From 14-2 sp963628035 (GTDB taxonomy: Bacteria > Bacillota > Clostridia > Lachnospirales > Lachnospiraceae): DNA of 64,000 nt. The stretch's first letter is position 1. Each line of letters opens with the position of its first letter. Positions 1 through 8,207 of the stretch are shown piece by piece. The stretch covers positions 1 through 64,000 of the forward strand of contig CAVGED010000107.1 in NCBI GenBank assembly GCA_963628035.1, read 5' to 3'. The notes under the pieces were generated by a model that was given only the letters and a program-made list of their open reading frames with translations, was not told the DNA's origin and made no database searches. The translations under genes were made by a program, and so were the position numbers.

Positions 1-116
1 GCGGAAAGGCTCCTGTACCCACCAGCCAGATCATTTACAACCAGGCCATCATCGATGGCATCTTCCGCTCCAGCGAGGCCGGACACGAAGTCACCGTTGA
101 GATACCGGAGATCTAG
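1..116 (+). CDS. Gfo/Idh/MocA-type oxidoreductase, C-terminal end (partial)
   Basis: Only the last 37 codons are inside the window (reading frame begins at base 3, TAG stop at 114-116). The tail contains PVPTSQIIYNQAIIDGIFRS followed by SSEAGHEV, which resembles the C-terminal helix and last strand of NAD(P)-dependent sugar and inositol dehydrogenases of this family. It lies 17 bases before a sugar-phosphate isomerase/epimerase-like gene on the same strand, a common pairing in inositol or keto-sugar catabolism. The substrate cannot be told from this fragment. Confidence 0.6.
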   Translation, partial: GKAPVPTSQIIYNQAIIDGIFRSSEAGHEVTVEIPEI

Positions 117-133
117 AAAGGAGATATCATAAC

Positions 134-949
134 ATGAAAAACTTTCCAGTAGCTTTACAGCTCTATTCTGTCCGCAATGACATGGCTGCGGACTTCGAAG
201 GAACCCTTCGCAAGGTAAAGGCCCTGGGTTATGACGGCGTAGAATTCGCCGGACTCTTCGACCACAGCGCCGCAGAGATCAAGAAAATGTGTCAGGAGAT
301 CGGGCTTGTTCCCATTTCCGCCCATGTTCCCTTTGTCAGTATGATGGCGGATCCGGATCTTCTTAAGGTATATCACGAGATCGGCTGCAAATATGTAGTC
401 ATCCCTTACCTCACCCCGGAGTACCGTCCCGGCCAGCCCGGTTTCCAGCAGGTCATCGATGGTGCAAAAATGCTGGGTGAAAAGGCAACTGCCCTGGGCA
501 TGAAACTCTGCTATCACAACCATGACTTTGAATTCACCAAGATCGATGGGGAATACGCTCTGGATATCCTCTACAAGGAGGTTCCTGCCGATCTGCTCCA
601 GCCGGAGCTTGACGTCTGCTGGGTCAATGTGGGCGGCGAGAACCCTGTGGACTATATCCACAAATATGCAGGCCGCATTGAGATTCTTCACTTAAAGGAC
701 TTCGCAGGAAGCAAGAGCGAGAACATGTACGCCCTGATCGGCATCGATGATGGGAAGCAGAAGGAAACCAAAGACAACAAGTTCGAATTCCGTCCCGTTG
801 GAATGGGACTTCAGGATATGCCTGCCATTCTGGCTGCGGCAGTTGAGGTCGGTACCAAGTGGGTGGTGGTTGAGCAGGATGAGCCAAGCCTTGGCAAGAC
901 CCCGATGGAGTGCGCAGAGGCCAGCATCCAGTTCCTGAATGCTCAATAA
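134..949 (+). CDS. sugar phosphate isomerase/epimerase-like TIM barrel protein (IolE/xylose isomerase-like)
   Basis: A 271-residue protein of the AP-endonuclease-2/xylose-isomerase-like TIM barrel superfamily. Visible barrel elements are LQLYSVR near the N-terminus, CYHNHDFEF (about 136-144), LDVCWVNVGG (about 158-167), ILHLKDF (about 183-189) and VVVEQDE (about 245-251). Their His, Asp and Glu residues match the metal-binding positions of this fold. The ATG has a strong AAAGGAGA site at 117-124. It follows the oxidoreductase closely, so the two are probably co-transcribed and act on the same sugar or cyclitol. The exact reaction is unknown. Confidence 0.8.
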   Translation: MKNFPVALQLYSVRNDMAADFEGTLRKVKALGYDGVEFAGLFDHSAAEIKKMCQEIGLVPISAHVPFVSMMADPDLLKVYHEIGCKYVVIPYLTPEYRPGQPGFQQVIDGAKMLGEKATALGMKLCYHNHDFEFTKIDGEYALDILYKEVPADLLQPELDVCWVNVGGENPVDYIHKYAGRIEILHLKDFAGSKSENMYALIGIDDGKQKETKDNKFEFRPVGMGLQDMPAILAAAVEVGTKWVVVEQDEPSLGKTPMECAEASIQFLNAQ

Positions 950-970
950 GATACCCTTGCACAAGCAATA

Positions 971-1044
971 GAGTTTTGCGCCTATGCTTCACACGACGCA
1001 CAAATCGAATTCCGCGCCTATGCTTTCGCACGGGCGCGGAATTC
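971..1044. repeat. two tandem related hairpins at the 3' end of the AraC gene
   Basis: Bases 1007-1018 and 1033-1044 form a perfect 12-bp inverted repeat (GAATTCCGCGCC and its complement) around the TAG stop of the leftward AraC gene. Just left of it, 971-1005 is a degenerate copy sharing the loop sequence GCGCCTATGCTT. The unit lies between converging genes and may act as a terminator, but it has no clear T-run. Confidence 0.6.
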
Positions 1045-1818
1045 TGCCGGTGTCATCTGCTGCTGTTGCCGGAATGCCCGGTTGAAGGAGCGGATGGTGC
1101 CGAAGCCGACATCCTCAGAGATGTCGGCTATTTTTTTATCGGTATTACTTAAGAGCCTGCAGGCGGCGTCCACCCGCAGTGCATTGATATACTCGTTAAA
1201 GCCCATGTTCAGGCTCCGATTCATCATATGTGAAATGTAATATTTGCTGAAGTGCAGATCTTCTGACAGCTTCTCCAGCGACAGTTCCTCATTGAAATGA
1301 TGTACACAATACTCCAGGATCGTGCGCAGCGTGGCATTGTCGCCGGAATGAAGGGGAACCAGGGTCAGTTGCGGCAATACACTGCACATCAGGAGATTGA
1401 TATATCCGTTCATCGCAGTCATGCGACAGACGTTCTCCTTCTCGGCACCGACCCGCCGGATCTCCTCCAGCAGTTGCCGGGCGGGATCATCCTTCGCTAT
1501 ATGGATCAGATTTTCCACCGGGACATTACTCTTGAGCATACGTTCCAATCCCAGAAATATCTCCGTTGACACTACCAGCACATAGAAGCTGCCGTCCTCA
1601 ATCATTTCATAATAATGAATCTGATTGGGAAACGCCACAAAGAGATCGCCAGGCTTAAGCACACAGCGGTTGTCATCGGCATACGCTGCACAACTGCCCC
1701 GGGCATCATAAATGATCTCTACCTCCTTGTGCATATGAGGAATCGTTGACAGACGGTCATCGTTATGATACTCAATGGGCACCGTCTTCTTCTCATACCT
1801 TACATTCAGATGATACAT
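1018..1818 (-). CDS. AraC family transcriptional regulator
   Basis: A 266-residue regulator with an N-terminal cupin-like sensor (HKEVEIIYDARGSC, FVAFPNQIHYYE) and a C-terminal double helix-turn-helix (about 165-262), including LSEDLHFSKYYISHMMNRS, NEYINALRVDAACRLL and the family hallmark ADISEDVGFGTIRSFNRAFR. Its ATG overlaps the TGA of the upstream trpB-like gene by one base (TGATG), so translation is probably coupled. The effector is unknown. The C-terminal codons run into a palindromic repeat, so the last residues may be repeat-derived. Confidence 0.88.
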   Translation of the reverse strand: MYHLNVRYEKKTVPIEYHNDDRLSTIPHMHKEVEIIYDARGSCAAYADDNRCVLKPGDLFVAFPNQIHYYEMIEDGSFYVLVVSTEIFLGLERMLKSNVPVENLIHIAKDDPARQLLEEIRRVGAEKENVCRMTAMNGYINLLMCSVLPQLTLVPLHSGDNATLRTILEYCVHHFNEELSLEKLSEDLHFSKYYISHMMNRSLNMGFNEYINALRVDAACRLLSNTDKKIADISEDVGFGTIRSFNRAFRQQQQMTPAEFRARAKA

Positions 1819-3191
1819 CAGTCCACCTTCGGCAATCCTGCAAAGCCTACTGCAAGCTCTTCATCTGTGGGGATGTAATCGCTCATCTCGCCATTGTGGA
1901 AGCGCTCATAAGCCACCATATCGAAGTATCCGGTTCCGGTAAGTCCGAATACGATGGTCTTCTCCTCGCCGGTCTCCTTGCACTTCATAGCTTCGTCGAT
2001 AGCAACACGGATGGCATGGCTGCTCTCCGGTGCCGGAAGGATTCCTTCTACTCTTGCAAACTGCTCTGCCGCCTCGAATACAGATGTCTGCTCCACGCTT
2101 CTGGCCTCCATCAGACCATCATCATACAGCTGGGACAGTGTAGAGCTCATGCCATGGTAACGCAGACCGCCTGCATGATTGGGAGACGGGATGAATCCGC
2201 TTCCCAGCGTGTACATTTTCGCCAGCGGGCAAACCTTTCCGGTATCGCAGAAGTCGTAGGCATATTTTCCTCTCGTCAGGCTCGGACAGGAAGCCGGCTC
2301 CACCGCGATAAACTGATACTTCTTCTCGCCTCTTAACACTTCGCCCATAAACGGTGCGATCAGGCCGCCCAGATTGGAACCACCGCCGGCGCAGCCGATG
2401 ATGATATCCGGTGTAATGTCGTACTTATCCAGAGCGATCTTGGTCTCCAATCCAATGATGGACTGATGGAGCAGAACCTGGTTCAGCACGCTGCCCAGCA
2501 CGTAGCGATAACCTTCCCTGGTAGTCGCTGCTTCTACAGCCTCGGAGATGGCACAGCCAAGGCTTCCGGTGGTGCCCGGATGCTCTGCCAGGATCCTCTT
2601 TCCTACCTCTGTGGTCTCAGAGGGGGAAGGTGTAACACTGGCTCCGTAGGTACGCATAACCTCACGACGGAAGGGCTTCTGCTCATAGGAAACCTTTACC
2701 ATATATACCTTGCAATCCAGGTCAAAATAGGAGCACGCCATAGAGAGTGCAGTTCCCCACTGTCCGGCTCCGGTCTCGGTCGTCACGCCCTTAAGCCCCT
2801 GCTTCTTGGCGTAATATGCCTGGGCAATGGCGGAATTCAGCTTGTGGCTTCCGCTGGTGTTGTTCCCCTCGAATTTGTAATAGATCTTCGCCGGTGTCTG
2901 AAGCTTCTTCTCCAGGCAGTAGGCACGAACCAGTGGAGAAGGACGATACATCTTGTAGAAGTCACGGATTTCCTCCGGAATATCGATATAAGGAGTGGTG
3001 TCATCCAGCTCCTGCTGCACCAGCTCCTTGCAGAACACCGCCTCCAGTTCCTCCGCCTTCATCGGCTTTAAGGTTCCCGGATTCAGCAACGGCGCCGGCT
3101 TATTCTTCATATCCGCCCGCACGTTATACCATTGCTTCGGCATCTCGTTTTCTTCCAGATATATTTTGTAAGGGATTTTTTTGTCGCTCAT
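1818..3191 (-). CDS. trpB2: TrpB-like pyridoxal-5'-phosphate enzyme (TrpB2)
   Basis: A 457-residue protein of the TrpB2 class of tryptophan synthase beta chains, which join indole and L-serine with PLP as cofactor. Visible motifs are the PLP lysine in NNTSGSHKLNSA, the catalytic-region TETGAGQWG, and the phosphate-binding IIGCAGGGSNLGG. The long N-terminal extension (ENEMPKQWYNVRADM) is typical of TrpB2. No trpA or other trp gene is nearby, so it may salvage indole or act on another substrate. The start at 3191 is chosen for its AAAGGAG site; a longer frame to 3221 has none. It is the first gene of a two-gene unit with the AraC regulator. Confidence 0.9.
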   Translation of the reverse strand: MSDKKIPYKIYLEENEMPKQWYNVRADMKNKPAPLLNPGTLKPMKAEELEAVFCKELVQQELDDTTPYIDIPEEIRDFYKMYRPSPLVRAYCLEKKLQTPAKIYYKFEGNNTSGSHKLNSAIAQAYYAKKQGLKGVTTETGAGQWGTALSMACSYFDLDCKVYMVKVSYEQKPFRREVMRTYGASVTPSPSETTEVGKRILAEHPGTTGSLGCAISEAVEAATTREGYRYVLGSVLNQVLLHQSIIGLETKIALDKYDITPDIIIGCAGGGSNLGGLIAPFMGEVLRGEKKYQFIAVEPASCPSLTRGKYAYDFCDTGKVCPLAKMYTLGSGFIPSPNHAGGLRYHGMSSTLSQLYDDGLMEARSVEQTSVFEAAEQFARVEGILPAPESSHAIRVAIDEAMKCKETGEEKTIVFGLTGTGYFDMVAYERFHNGEMSDYIPTDEELAVGFAGLPKVD

Positions 3192-3275
3192 AGTTGGCAC
3201 TCCTTTCTTTTGCATCCACACTTTTGGGATCTTTGTAATTTTGCATATCCAAATGCATTTCCCATATTCTTTTGT

Positions 3276-3304
3276 ATTTTAACACGGTAAAGTGTGAACG
3301 TCAA
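3276..3304 (-). promoter_or_regulatory. sigma70-type promoter of trpB2-araC
   Basis: On the minus strand a TTGACG -35 box (3304-3299) and a TAAAAT -10 box (3281-3276) are separated by exactly 17 bases. The spacer holds an ACAC/GTGT inverted repeat that could be an operator. It lies just after the stop of the GT2 gene. Confidence 0.75.
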
Positions 3305-3321
3305 CAGTTTTTGCCAAGCTG

Positions 3322-4248
3322 TTACTCTTTTTCTTTTACAATATAAATCGGTCTCCCCTTGCTCTCCATATAATTCTTGGAAATATACTCCCCTAAAATA
3401 GAAATCACCAGCAGTTGAATCCCGTTCAGAAGCAGGATCAGGCAAACGATGGTGGTGTAGCCATCCACCTTATTGCCAAAGACCAGGGTGCTGATTCCGG
3501 TACACAGTCCGTAGATCATGGACAGCACAAACAGGATCATCCCCAGCACAGCCGCAATGGTAATGGGTGTGGTGGAGAAGGAGAAAATTCCGTCTATGGC
3601 ATACTTAAACAGGCTCTTAAAGCTCCATTTCGTTTTTCCTGCAGCACGTTCCACATTTTCAAAGGGAATCCACTTGGTCTCGAAGCCTACATAAGAGAAA
3701 ATTCCCTTCATGTAGCGGTTGTACTCCTTCAGTTCCAGGACAGCATCCACCATCTTACGGCTCATCATCCGAAAATCCCCGGCACCGTCCTCCATCTTCA
3801 TATGACTCATCTTCTGGATCACCTTGTAAAATATCTTGGACAGAAAGCTCCGCAGCACATTCTCGCCCTCCCGGTCCTTACGGAAGCCCGCGCAGCAGTC
3901 ATACTCCCCGTTTTTTACATGCTCATACATCTCCGGCAGAAGCCTGGGCGGATGCTGCAGATCTGCGTCCATGATCACGCAGAAGTCACCTGTGGCATTC
4001 GAAAGGCCTGCCAGCATAGCCGCTTCCTTTCCGAAATTCCTGGAAAAAGACAGGTAGTGGCAACGGCTGTCGCGCGCCTTTAACGCCCGCAGCTCCCGCA
4101 GCGTTCCATCCTTGCTGCCATCGTCCACAAACAGGAATTCTCCTTCCACATCTGTCATACTGTCCAGTACCTTCGACGTCTCCTCATAGAAGGCCGGCAG
4201 CACTTCTTCTTCATTATAACAAGGGACGATCAACGTCAGTTTATTCAT
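3322..4248 (-). CDS. family 2 glycosyltransferase, CsbB/GtrB/DPM1-like
   Basis: A 308-residue membrane-bound GT2 enzyme. The N-terminal GT-A domain shows LTLIVPCYNEEEVLP, FVDDGSKDGT, the metal-binding MDADLQHPP and the acceptor-site region DGAGDFRMMSRK. Two C-terminal hydrophobic hairpins follow (about 232-255 and 265-290). This is the layout of enzymes that load a hexose or GlcNAc onto undecaprenyl phosphate. It overlaps the GtrA-like gene by 8 bases and is last in the YfhO-GtrA-GT2 operon, which supports a role in surface-polymer glycosylation. The sugar is not readable from sequence. Confidence 0.9.
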   Translation of the reverse strand: MNKLTLIVPCYNEEEVLPAFYEETSKVLDSMTDVEGEFLFVDDGSKDGTLRELRALKARDSRCHYLSFSRNFGKEAAMLAGLSNATGDFCVIMDADLQHPPRLLPEMYEHVKNGEYDCCAGFRKDREGENVLRSFLSKIFYKVIQKMSHMKMEDGAGDFRMMSRKMVDAVLELKEYNRYMKGIFSYVGFETKWIPFENVERAAGKTKWSFKSLFKYAIDGIFSFSTTPITIAAVLGMILFVLSMIYGLCTGISTLVFGNKVDGYTTIVCLILLLNGIQLLVISILGEYISKNYMESKGRPIYIVKEKE

Positions 4249-4645
4249 TTTCTGTAGTTCCTCCTGAGGTTTTCTTAAAAATATGCTTCTGACATATGAA
4301 GTAGTTCGCCAGAACCGTCACCACGCTGACGATAATCTTGGAAATGGCTTCACCCAATTTCAACTGGTCTACAGCCAGATAAAGCAGCAGGTTTTCCACA
4401 CAAAGCGTCAGAAGACGCATGGCGGCAAAGCTTATGAATTCCCTGACCCAGCTACCCTTGGAGCCGAATACCACCTTGCGGTTGATCCAGTAGGAGAAGA
4501 CAACCGCCACCGCCCATGCCAGCGTGTTGGCCACAAGGTAATCCACCTTGACTAGCCCAAGGCCAAAATAGACGATGTAATTGACGATGGTAGTCAGGAC
4601 TCCTCCGATTCCATATGTAAAAAGTTCCTTTAGCTTCTTCTTCAC
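4241..4645 (-). CDS. GtrA-family membrane protein (lipid-linked sugar flippase candidate)
   Basis: A 134-residue protein with four hydrophobic segments (about 9-30, 36-54, 72-92, 101-119) matching the small GtrA/GtcA family, thought to flip undecaprenyl-phosphate sugars across the membrane. The start is GTG at 4645, with a GGAGG site 7 bases upstream, and it overlaps the YfhO-like stop by four bases (GTGA). It sits between the transferase that would make the lipid-linked sugar and the YfhO-type enzyme that would use it outside the cell. Confidence 0.87.
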   Translation of the reverse strand: MKKKLKELFTYGIGGVLTTIVNYIVYFGLGLVKVDYLVANTLAWAVAVVFSYWINRKVVFGSKGSWVREFISFAAMRLLTLCVENLLLYLAVDQLKLGEAISKIIVSVVTVLANYFICQKHIFKKTSGGTTENE

Positions 4646-7254
4646 TTTCTTTCCTCCTTCGATCTTCGAACCTGTGAAATCAACATGCCAAGCCAGATCA
4701 GCCAGCCCACCGCCGAGAGCACCATTCCGGCCCTCTGCAGCGGCGGCTCATAGGTCAGCCGGATCTCATGGGTTCCTGCCTCCAGTGGGAATCCCACAAA
4801 TGCTGTGTTGACCTTCTCGATCTCCTGTGTCTTTCCGTCCACATAGGCACGGTAACCGGACTGATACGGATAGGAGGTGACAAAATACCCATCCTCCGGC
4901 ATGGTAATGCTTCCGCTTGCCACAGTCCTTCCGGCAGGCTTTCCTGACGCCGGACCAAAGGCATCGATATCCTCCGGTTCGTCCTTCTCCTCCTGCTCCG
5001 CCGCGTCAGCAACCGCCTTTTCCGACTTCTTCTCCAGCGGATACACGGTTCGGTTCCCCAGATATGCGGCATCCATGCTGTAGACATGAACATCCGAGAT
5101 CTCATAGCTCCCGCTGGTCTTCACCGTGAATTCCTCCATGGGATTCGGCGAGGAAAGGATATAGGTGAAGTTCTTATTTCCGTTGGGATAGGCCGCTGAC
5201 GCTCCCGATAATTTATTGGTAATCCCGTTTATGGTGATAAGTACGGCCGACTCAGACTTTGGCTCCACCCGGAAGGTCACCGCCAGGATCTTACCCGTTA
5301 TCGCCTCTTTCGGAGTGATCGTATACTTTTTCTTGGATATCTGCTGAAGCTCGTAGTCCTGCCCCTCTTTCATGAACAGTTCCTCAAAGTGCGATTCGAA
5401 GCTGCTATCTCCCCGGATCAACTCGTCCGCTTTCTGTGACTGTCCGTCCGCTTGCGGGCTCCTGTCGTCAGCCGCCACAGTGCTCCTGTCATCACTTGCC
5501 ACGACACTTCGTGCCGTCAGTGCCTCCAGATTCTCCGGAAAATGCAGCTTCCTGTATGCATCCTCGGAAAGAAGCTCCGTAGTGCCGTAGCACAGCGGCA
5601 GCACATCCTCCCGCTCTGCCAACACCGCATACCCCTTCTGCTGCCGTATCTCATAGCCCACCGGAAGCACATTCTCATTGGCCTCCAGATAACGCACGCC
5701 CATCAGATACTGGAAGAAGGGATTGGCCCGGTCGAAAAGCCCCACCCGGTTATTGTTACCGATGGGATTTTGAATCTCATCATAAAAGAAATGGCTGTAT
5801 CGAACATTGGCAGTGGAGGTATACATGGAGGTTCGTCCGGCTCCGTATGCCACCAGCCGATTGCTGTGCTGATAGGGATGGAAAAGAGTATCGAAGCGAT
5901 AGCTGTCATCCTGATAAAACTCCGCAAGCTCCTCCTTCCCGAAATTGCTTGTCACGGTATCCCCCTTCTCGATCATCTCATCGTTTCTGTGAAGCAGGAT
6001 CGCGTAGCTGAAAATACAGATACACATGGCAATGATCGCCAGTCGAAACACGCCGGATACCTGCCTCTGGCGCCCCCGCAGGTATAGGATTACAAACAGC
6101 AGGATCACAAGTGCCAGATCCGCCCAGACCCATATCACCCGGTAGGACCGATACTGCAGATACGCTGCCACGAATACCGGAAGAAGCACAAGAACCGGCG
6201 GCCGCCGCCGTTCCTGCCAGAAGTCCATGAGCGTCTCCACCGCCACAAGCAGAACCAGCGGTGTAAACGGGATCAGGATTTTTGCACGGTTATACAGGAA
6301 CCCGTTCAGGATCAGCGGCACAAGTCCGCACACCAGTGTAAACAGCAGAAAACCTGCCAGAATACGGCTTTTTTTCCGGCACAGGGCAAGGAGCAGCAAA
6401 AGCAGCACCACAAGGGTCAGTCCCAATCCGTACCCGCTGTAGAGAAGAGATCCAAACCCCAGGTTGAATTCAAACGGATTCCTGCTGGCGGTTCCCCCAT
6501 CCTTGGTGCCGGCACAGCTTAAGATGGATGCCGCCGATGGCAGCAGGAGAATACCCGCCATAGCCACAGAGGTCAGCACTACAAGTGCATAGCGCCAGGT
6601 CAGTCCCCAGAACCGCCCCAGCCAGCCTGTCTTCCACTCCGCTGTATACAGCCAGAACAGGTAGATCACCAGCAGACAGGAGATGGCATAATAGTAGCTG
6701 TGCAGTTCGATCAAAACCATCATCAGGATCAATGCGGCTTTCTTCCCGGTCTTATGATAATGCAGCACACATAACAATGCTCCCAGCAGATATGGCATAT
6801 AATTGATGAACATGATCTGCCGATGTATCTGAAAGAAGCAGCCGGCGCACAGAAACAGCACGCCGCCCAAAAGCGCCGCCTCGTCGGAAGCCTTCATTTT
6901 CTTCAAAAGCAGGTAAAACAGCAAAACAGCACAGATATACCCGATGATGGAATAGACTGCAATAATCGTCTCCATAGGTACACTGGGGAGCAGACAGGCA
7001 ATCAGCACATCCGGCCGAAGATACCCGTAATAGGCGAAATCATAGATGTTGCTCCCTCCGCCCAGAGGGAGCTGTCCCGGAAAAATAGTTCCTTCCGCAA
7101 GAAAGGTTTGCCGCATAGTCTCCGCAATGGAAACGTGCTGGGCAAACCAGTCGCAGGCAGATCCGTACAGACTTCCCGGTATGTATGTCAGGATCACCAC
7201 AAGCACCGCAAGGGCTGCCAGTAATCCCGGATAAATCTTTTCTTTTCTAATCAC
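4642..7254 (-). CDS. YfhO family membrane glycosyltransferase-like protein
   Basis: About 870 residues. The first half holds a dozen or more hydrophobic segments of a GT-C-type membrane protein; the large C-terminal part is a predicted extracellular beta-rich domain ending in one more membrane segment (MVLSAVGWLIWLGMLISQV) and a basic tail. The GYFVTSYPYQSGYRAYVDG stretch is typical of YfhO proteins, which in Bacillus and Listeria move sugars onto lipoteichoic acid together with CsbB- and GtcA-type partners. The start chosen is GTG at 7254 with an AGAGGAGA site at 7261-7268; an upstream GTG at 7305 has poor spacing. It is first in the operon. Confidence 0.87.
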   Translation of the reverse strand: MIRKEKIYPGLLAALAVLVVILTYIPGSLYGSACDWFAQHVSIAETMRQTFLAEGTIFPGQLPLGGGSNIYDFAYYGYLRPDVLIACLLPSVPMETIIAVYSIIGYICAVLLFYLLLKKMKASDEAALLGGVLFLCAGCFFQIHRQIMFINYMPYLLGALLCVLHYHKTGKKAALILMMVLIELHSYYYAISCLLVIYLFWLYTAEWKTGWLGRFWGLTWRYALVVLTSVAMAGILLLPSAASILSCAGTKDGGTASRNPFEFNLGFGSLLYSGYGLGLTLVVLLLLLLALCRKKSRILAGFLLFTLVCGLVPLILNGFLYNRAKILIPFTPLVLLVAVETLMDFWQERRRPPVLVLLPVFVAAYLQYRSYRVIWVWADLALVILLFVILYLRGRQRQVSGVFRLAIIAMCICIFSYAILLHRNDEMIEKGDTVTSNFGKEELAEFYQDDSYRFDTLFHPYQHSNRLVAYGAGRTSMYTSTANVRYSHFFYDEIQNPIGNNNRVGLFDRANPFFQYLMGVRYLEANENVLPVGYEIRQQKGYAVLAEREDVLPLCYGTTELLSEDAYRKLHFPENLEALTARSVVASDDRSTVAADDRSPQADGQSQKADELIRGDSSFESHFEELFMKEGQDYELQQISKKKYTITPKEAITGKILAVTFRVEPKSESAVLITINGITNKLSGASAAYPNGNKNFTYILSSPNPMEEFTVKTSGSYEISDVHVYSMDAAYLGNRTVYPLEKKSEKAVADAAEQEEKDEPEDIDAFGPASGKPAGRTVASGSITMPEDGYFVTSYPYQSGYRAYVDGKTQEIEKVNTAFVGFPLEAGTHEIRLTYEPPLQRAGMVLSAVGWLIWLGMLISQVRRSKEERK

Positions 7255-7333
7255 GCTTGTTCTCCTCTTAAGTTCCTTCGGAATCCAGGAAAAGGCTCCT
7301 GTCACAATCCCTTCACTTTCACAACAAGCTTAT

Positions 7334-7342
7334 ATTATACCA
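7334..7342 (-). promoter_or_regulatory. extended -10 element for the YfhO operon
   Basis: The minus strand reads TGGTATAAT, a perfect extended -10 box, about 80 bases before the YfhO start. No good -35 box is seen, as is common for extended -10 promoters. Confidence 0.6.
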
Positions 7343-7674
7343 CACTTCTTAATTTCCTGCGTAACAAAATCGAAAGATTTCTTAATTTTATATTATAAGG
7401 GATTTTTTTGAGGAATTTTTAGAAGTAAATTGAAAAGTTAAATTTCGCCTCCCTGTGGAATGAAGTCTTACATTTTTTGAAATTCTTTACATTCTGTTTA
7501 GACACTTTTTAAGTTTCTTTATGGTTATTTTAGGAAGCGTACACACTTTACACACACTTTCCTTTTATACTGAATATATCAAATGAAGCAAGACATTTGA
7601 TACCAAATACGCCAGTTTCCTTTTTTCGTGTATTCCCCAACGGGAATGCAACATTTCATAAATTTACTCCCCCC
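7343..7674. other. AT-rich intergenic region without a gene
   Basis: I see no credible coding sequence here. The stretch is clearly AT-richer than its surroundings. It contains a perfect 9-bp inverted repeat at 7577-7602 and a short direct repeat, TACACACTTT followed by ACACACACTTT-like bases near 7545-7560. It separates two leftward transcription units. Confidence 0.5.
7577..7602. repeat. perfect 9-bp inverted repeat, operator-like
   Basis: TATCAAATG at 7577-7585 and CATTTGATA at 7594-7602, separated by 8 bases. Two half-sites centred 17 bases apart suit a dimeric regulator. No protein can be assigned. Confidence 0.5.
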
Positions 7675-7700
7675 AAAAAGCGCTGCTTCAAGCAGCGCTT
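7675..7700 (-). terminator. intrinsic terminator of the XRE regulator gene
   Basis: A perfect 10-bp stem (AAGCGCTGCT / AGCAGCGCTT) with a 3-base loop. On the minus strand it is followed by a short T-run, 25 bases after the stop of the regulator gene. Confidence 0.75.
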
Positions 7701-7725
7701 TCCCTTTGTCCAAAATATCAGTATA

Positions 7726-8088
7726 TCAAGTCTTGCCTTCTCTCCTCTTACCCTTTTGCTTCATATCTCTCTTATGAAAGAAGTGTGCCTGTTCATACAG
7801 AAGATCCTGATTCTCCGGCAGCATATCCCGATAGATTCCAACCAGTTCACTTTCACGCACATTGACTGGCTCATCCGATCTTTTCCTGGTATTGGTGACT
7901 CCCAGCAGATAATCCGTGGAAACATCAAAATATTCCGCCATGCGGATCAGTGTATCATAGTCTGGGCAGCGCTTCCCCTTAATATATCCGTTCAATGTCG
8001 ATGCTTCGATATGCAAATCCTGTGCCAACTGCTTTTGGGTCAGATCCCAGTCCTCCAGCAGGCTCTCCAAACGTTCTCCTATGCCCAT
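7726..8088 (-). CDS. XRE-family helix-turn-helix regulator
   Basis: A 120-residue protein. The N-terminal HTH_3 domain (about 4-64) shows LTQKQLAQDLHIEASTLNGY and IKGKRCPDYDTLIRMAEYFD, then the family ending VSTDYLLG. The C-terminal 55 residues are charged and predicted helical, with no recognised domain. The start is ATG at 8088, six bases after AGGAGG; a TTG one codon earlier is also possible. Three tandem 20-bp repeats lie directly upstream and suggest autoregulation. The target genes are unknown. Confidence 0.88.
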   Translation of the reverse strand: MGIGERLESLLEDWDLTQKQLAQDLHIEASTLNGYIKGKRCPDYDTLIRMAEYFDVSTDYLLGVTNTRKRSDEPVNVRESELVGIYRDMLPENQDLLYEQAHFFHKRDMKQKGKRREGKT

Positions 8089-8139
8089 CAAATCCCTCCT
8101 TTTTGTTCCATCTTAAGGTATTTGCTGCGCAAGGGTTGT

Positions 8140-8199
8140 AAAATACGCACTTTGCATATTCATTCGCCGAATCGCATATTAATTACTCGTTTTGCATAT
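8140..8199. promoter_or_regulatory. three tandem 20-bp repeats, probable operator array for the XRE regulator
   Basis: Units at 8140-8159, 8160-8179 and 8180-8199 line up without gaps. Each ends in (T/C)GCATAT preceded by a (T)ACKC-type core: TACGCACTTTGCATAT, TTCGCCGAATCGCATAT, TACTCGTTTTGCATAT. The array fills the gap between the SDR stop and the XRE start. The 20-bp period puts all sites near the same face of the helix. Confidence 0.7.
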
Positions 8200-8207
8200 G
8201 CCTGCCA

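Noticed and set aside
8140..8199. short CRISPR-like repeat array
   Set aside because: The units are contiguous 20-bp repeats without spacers, and no cas gene is present; an operator array fits better.
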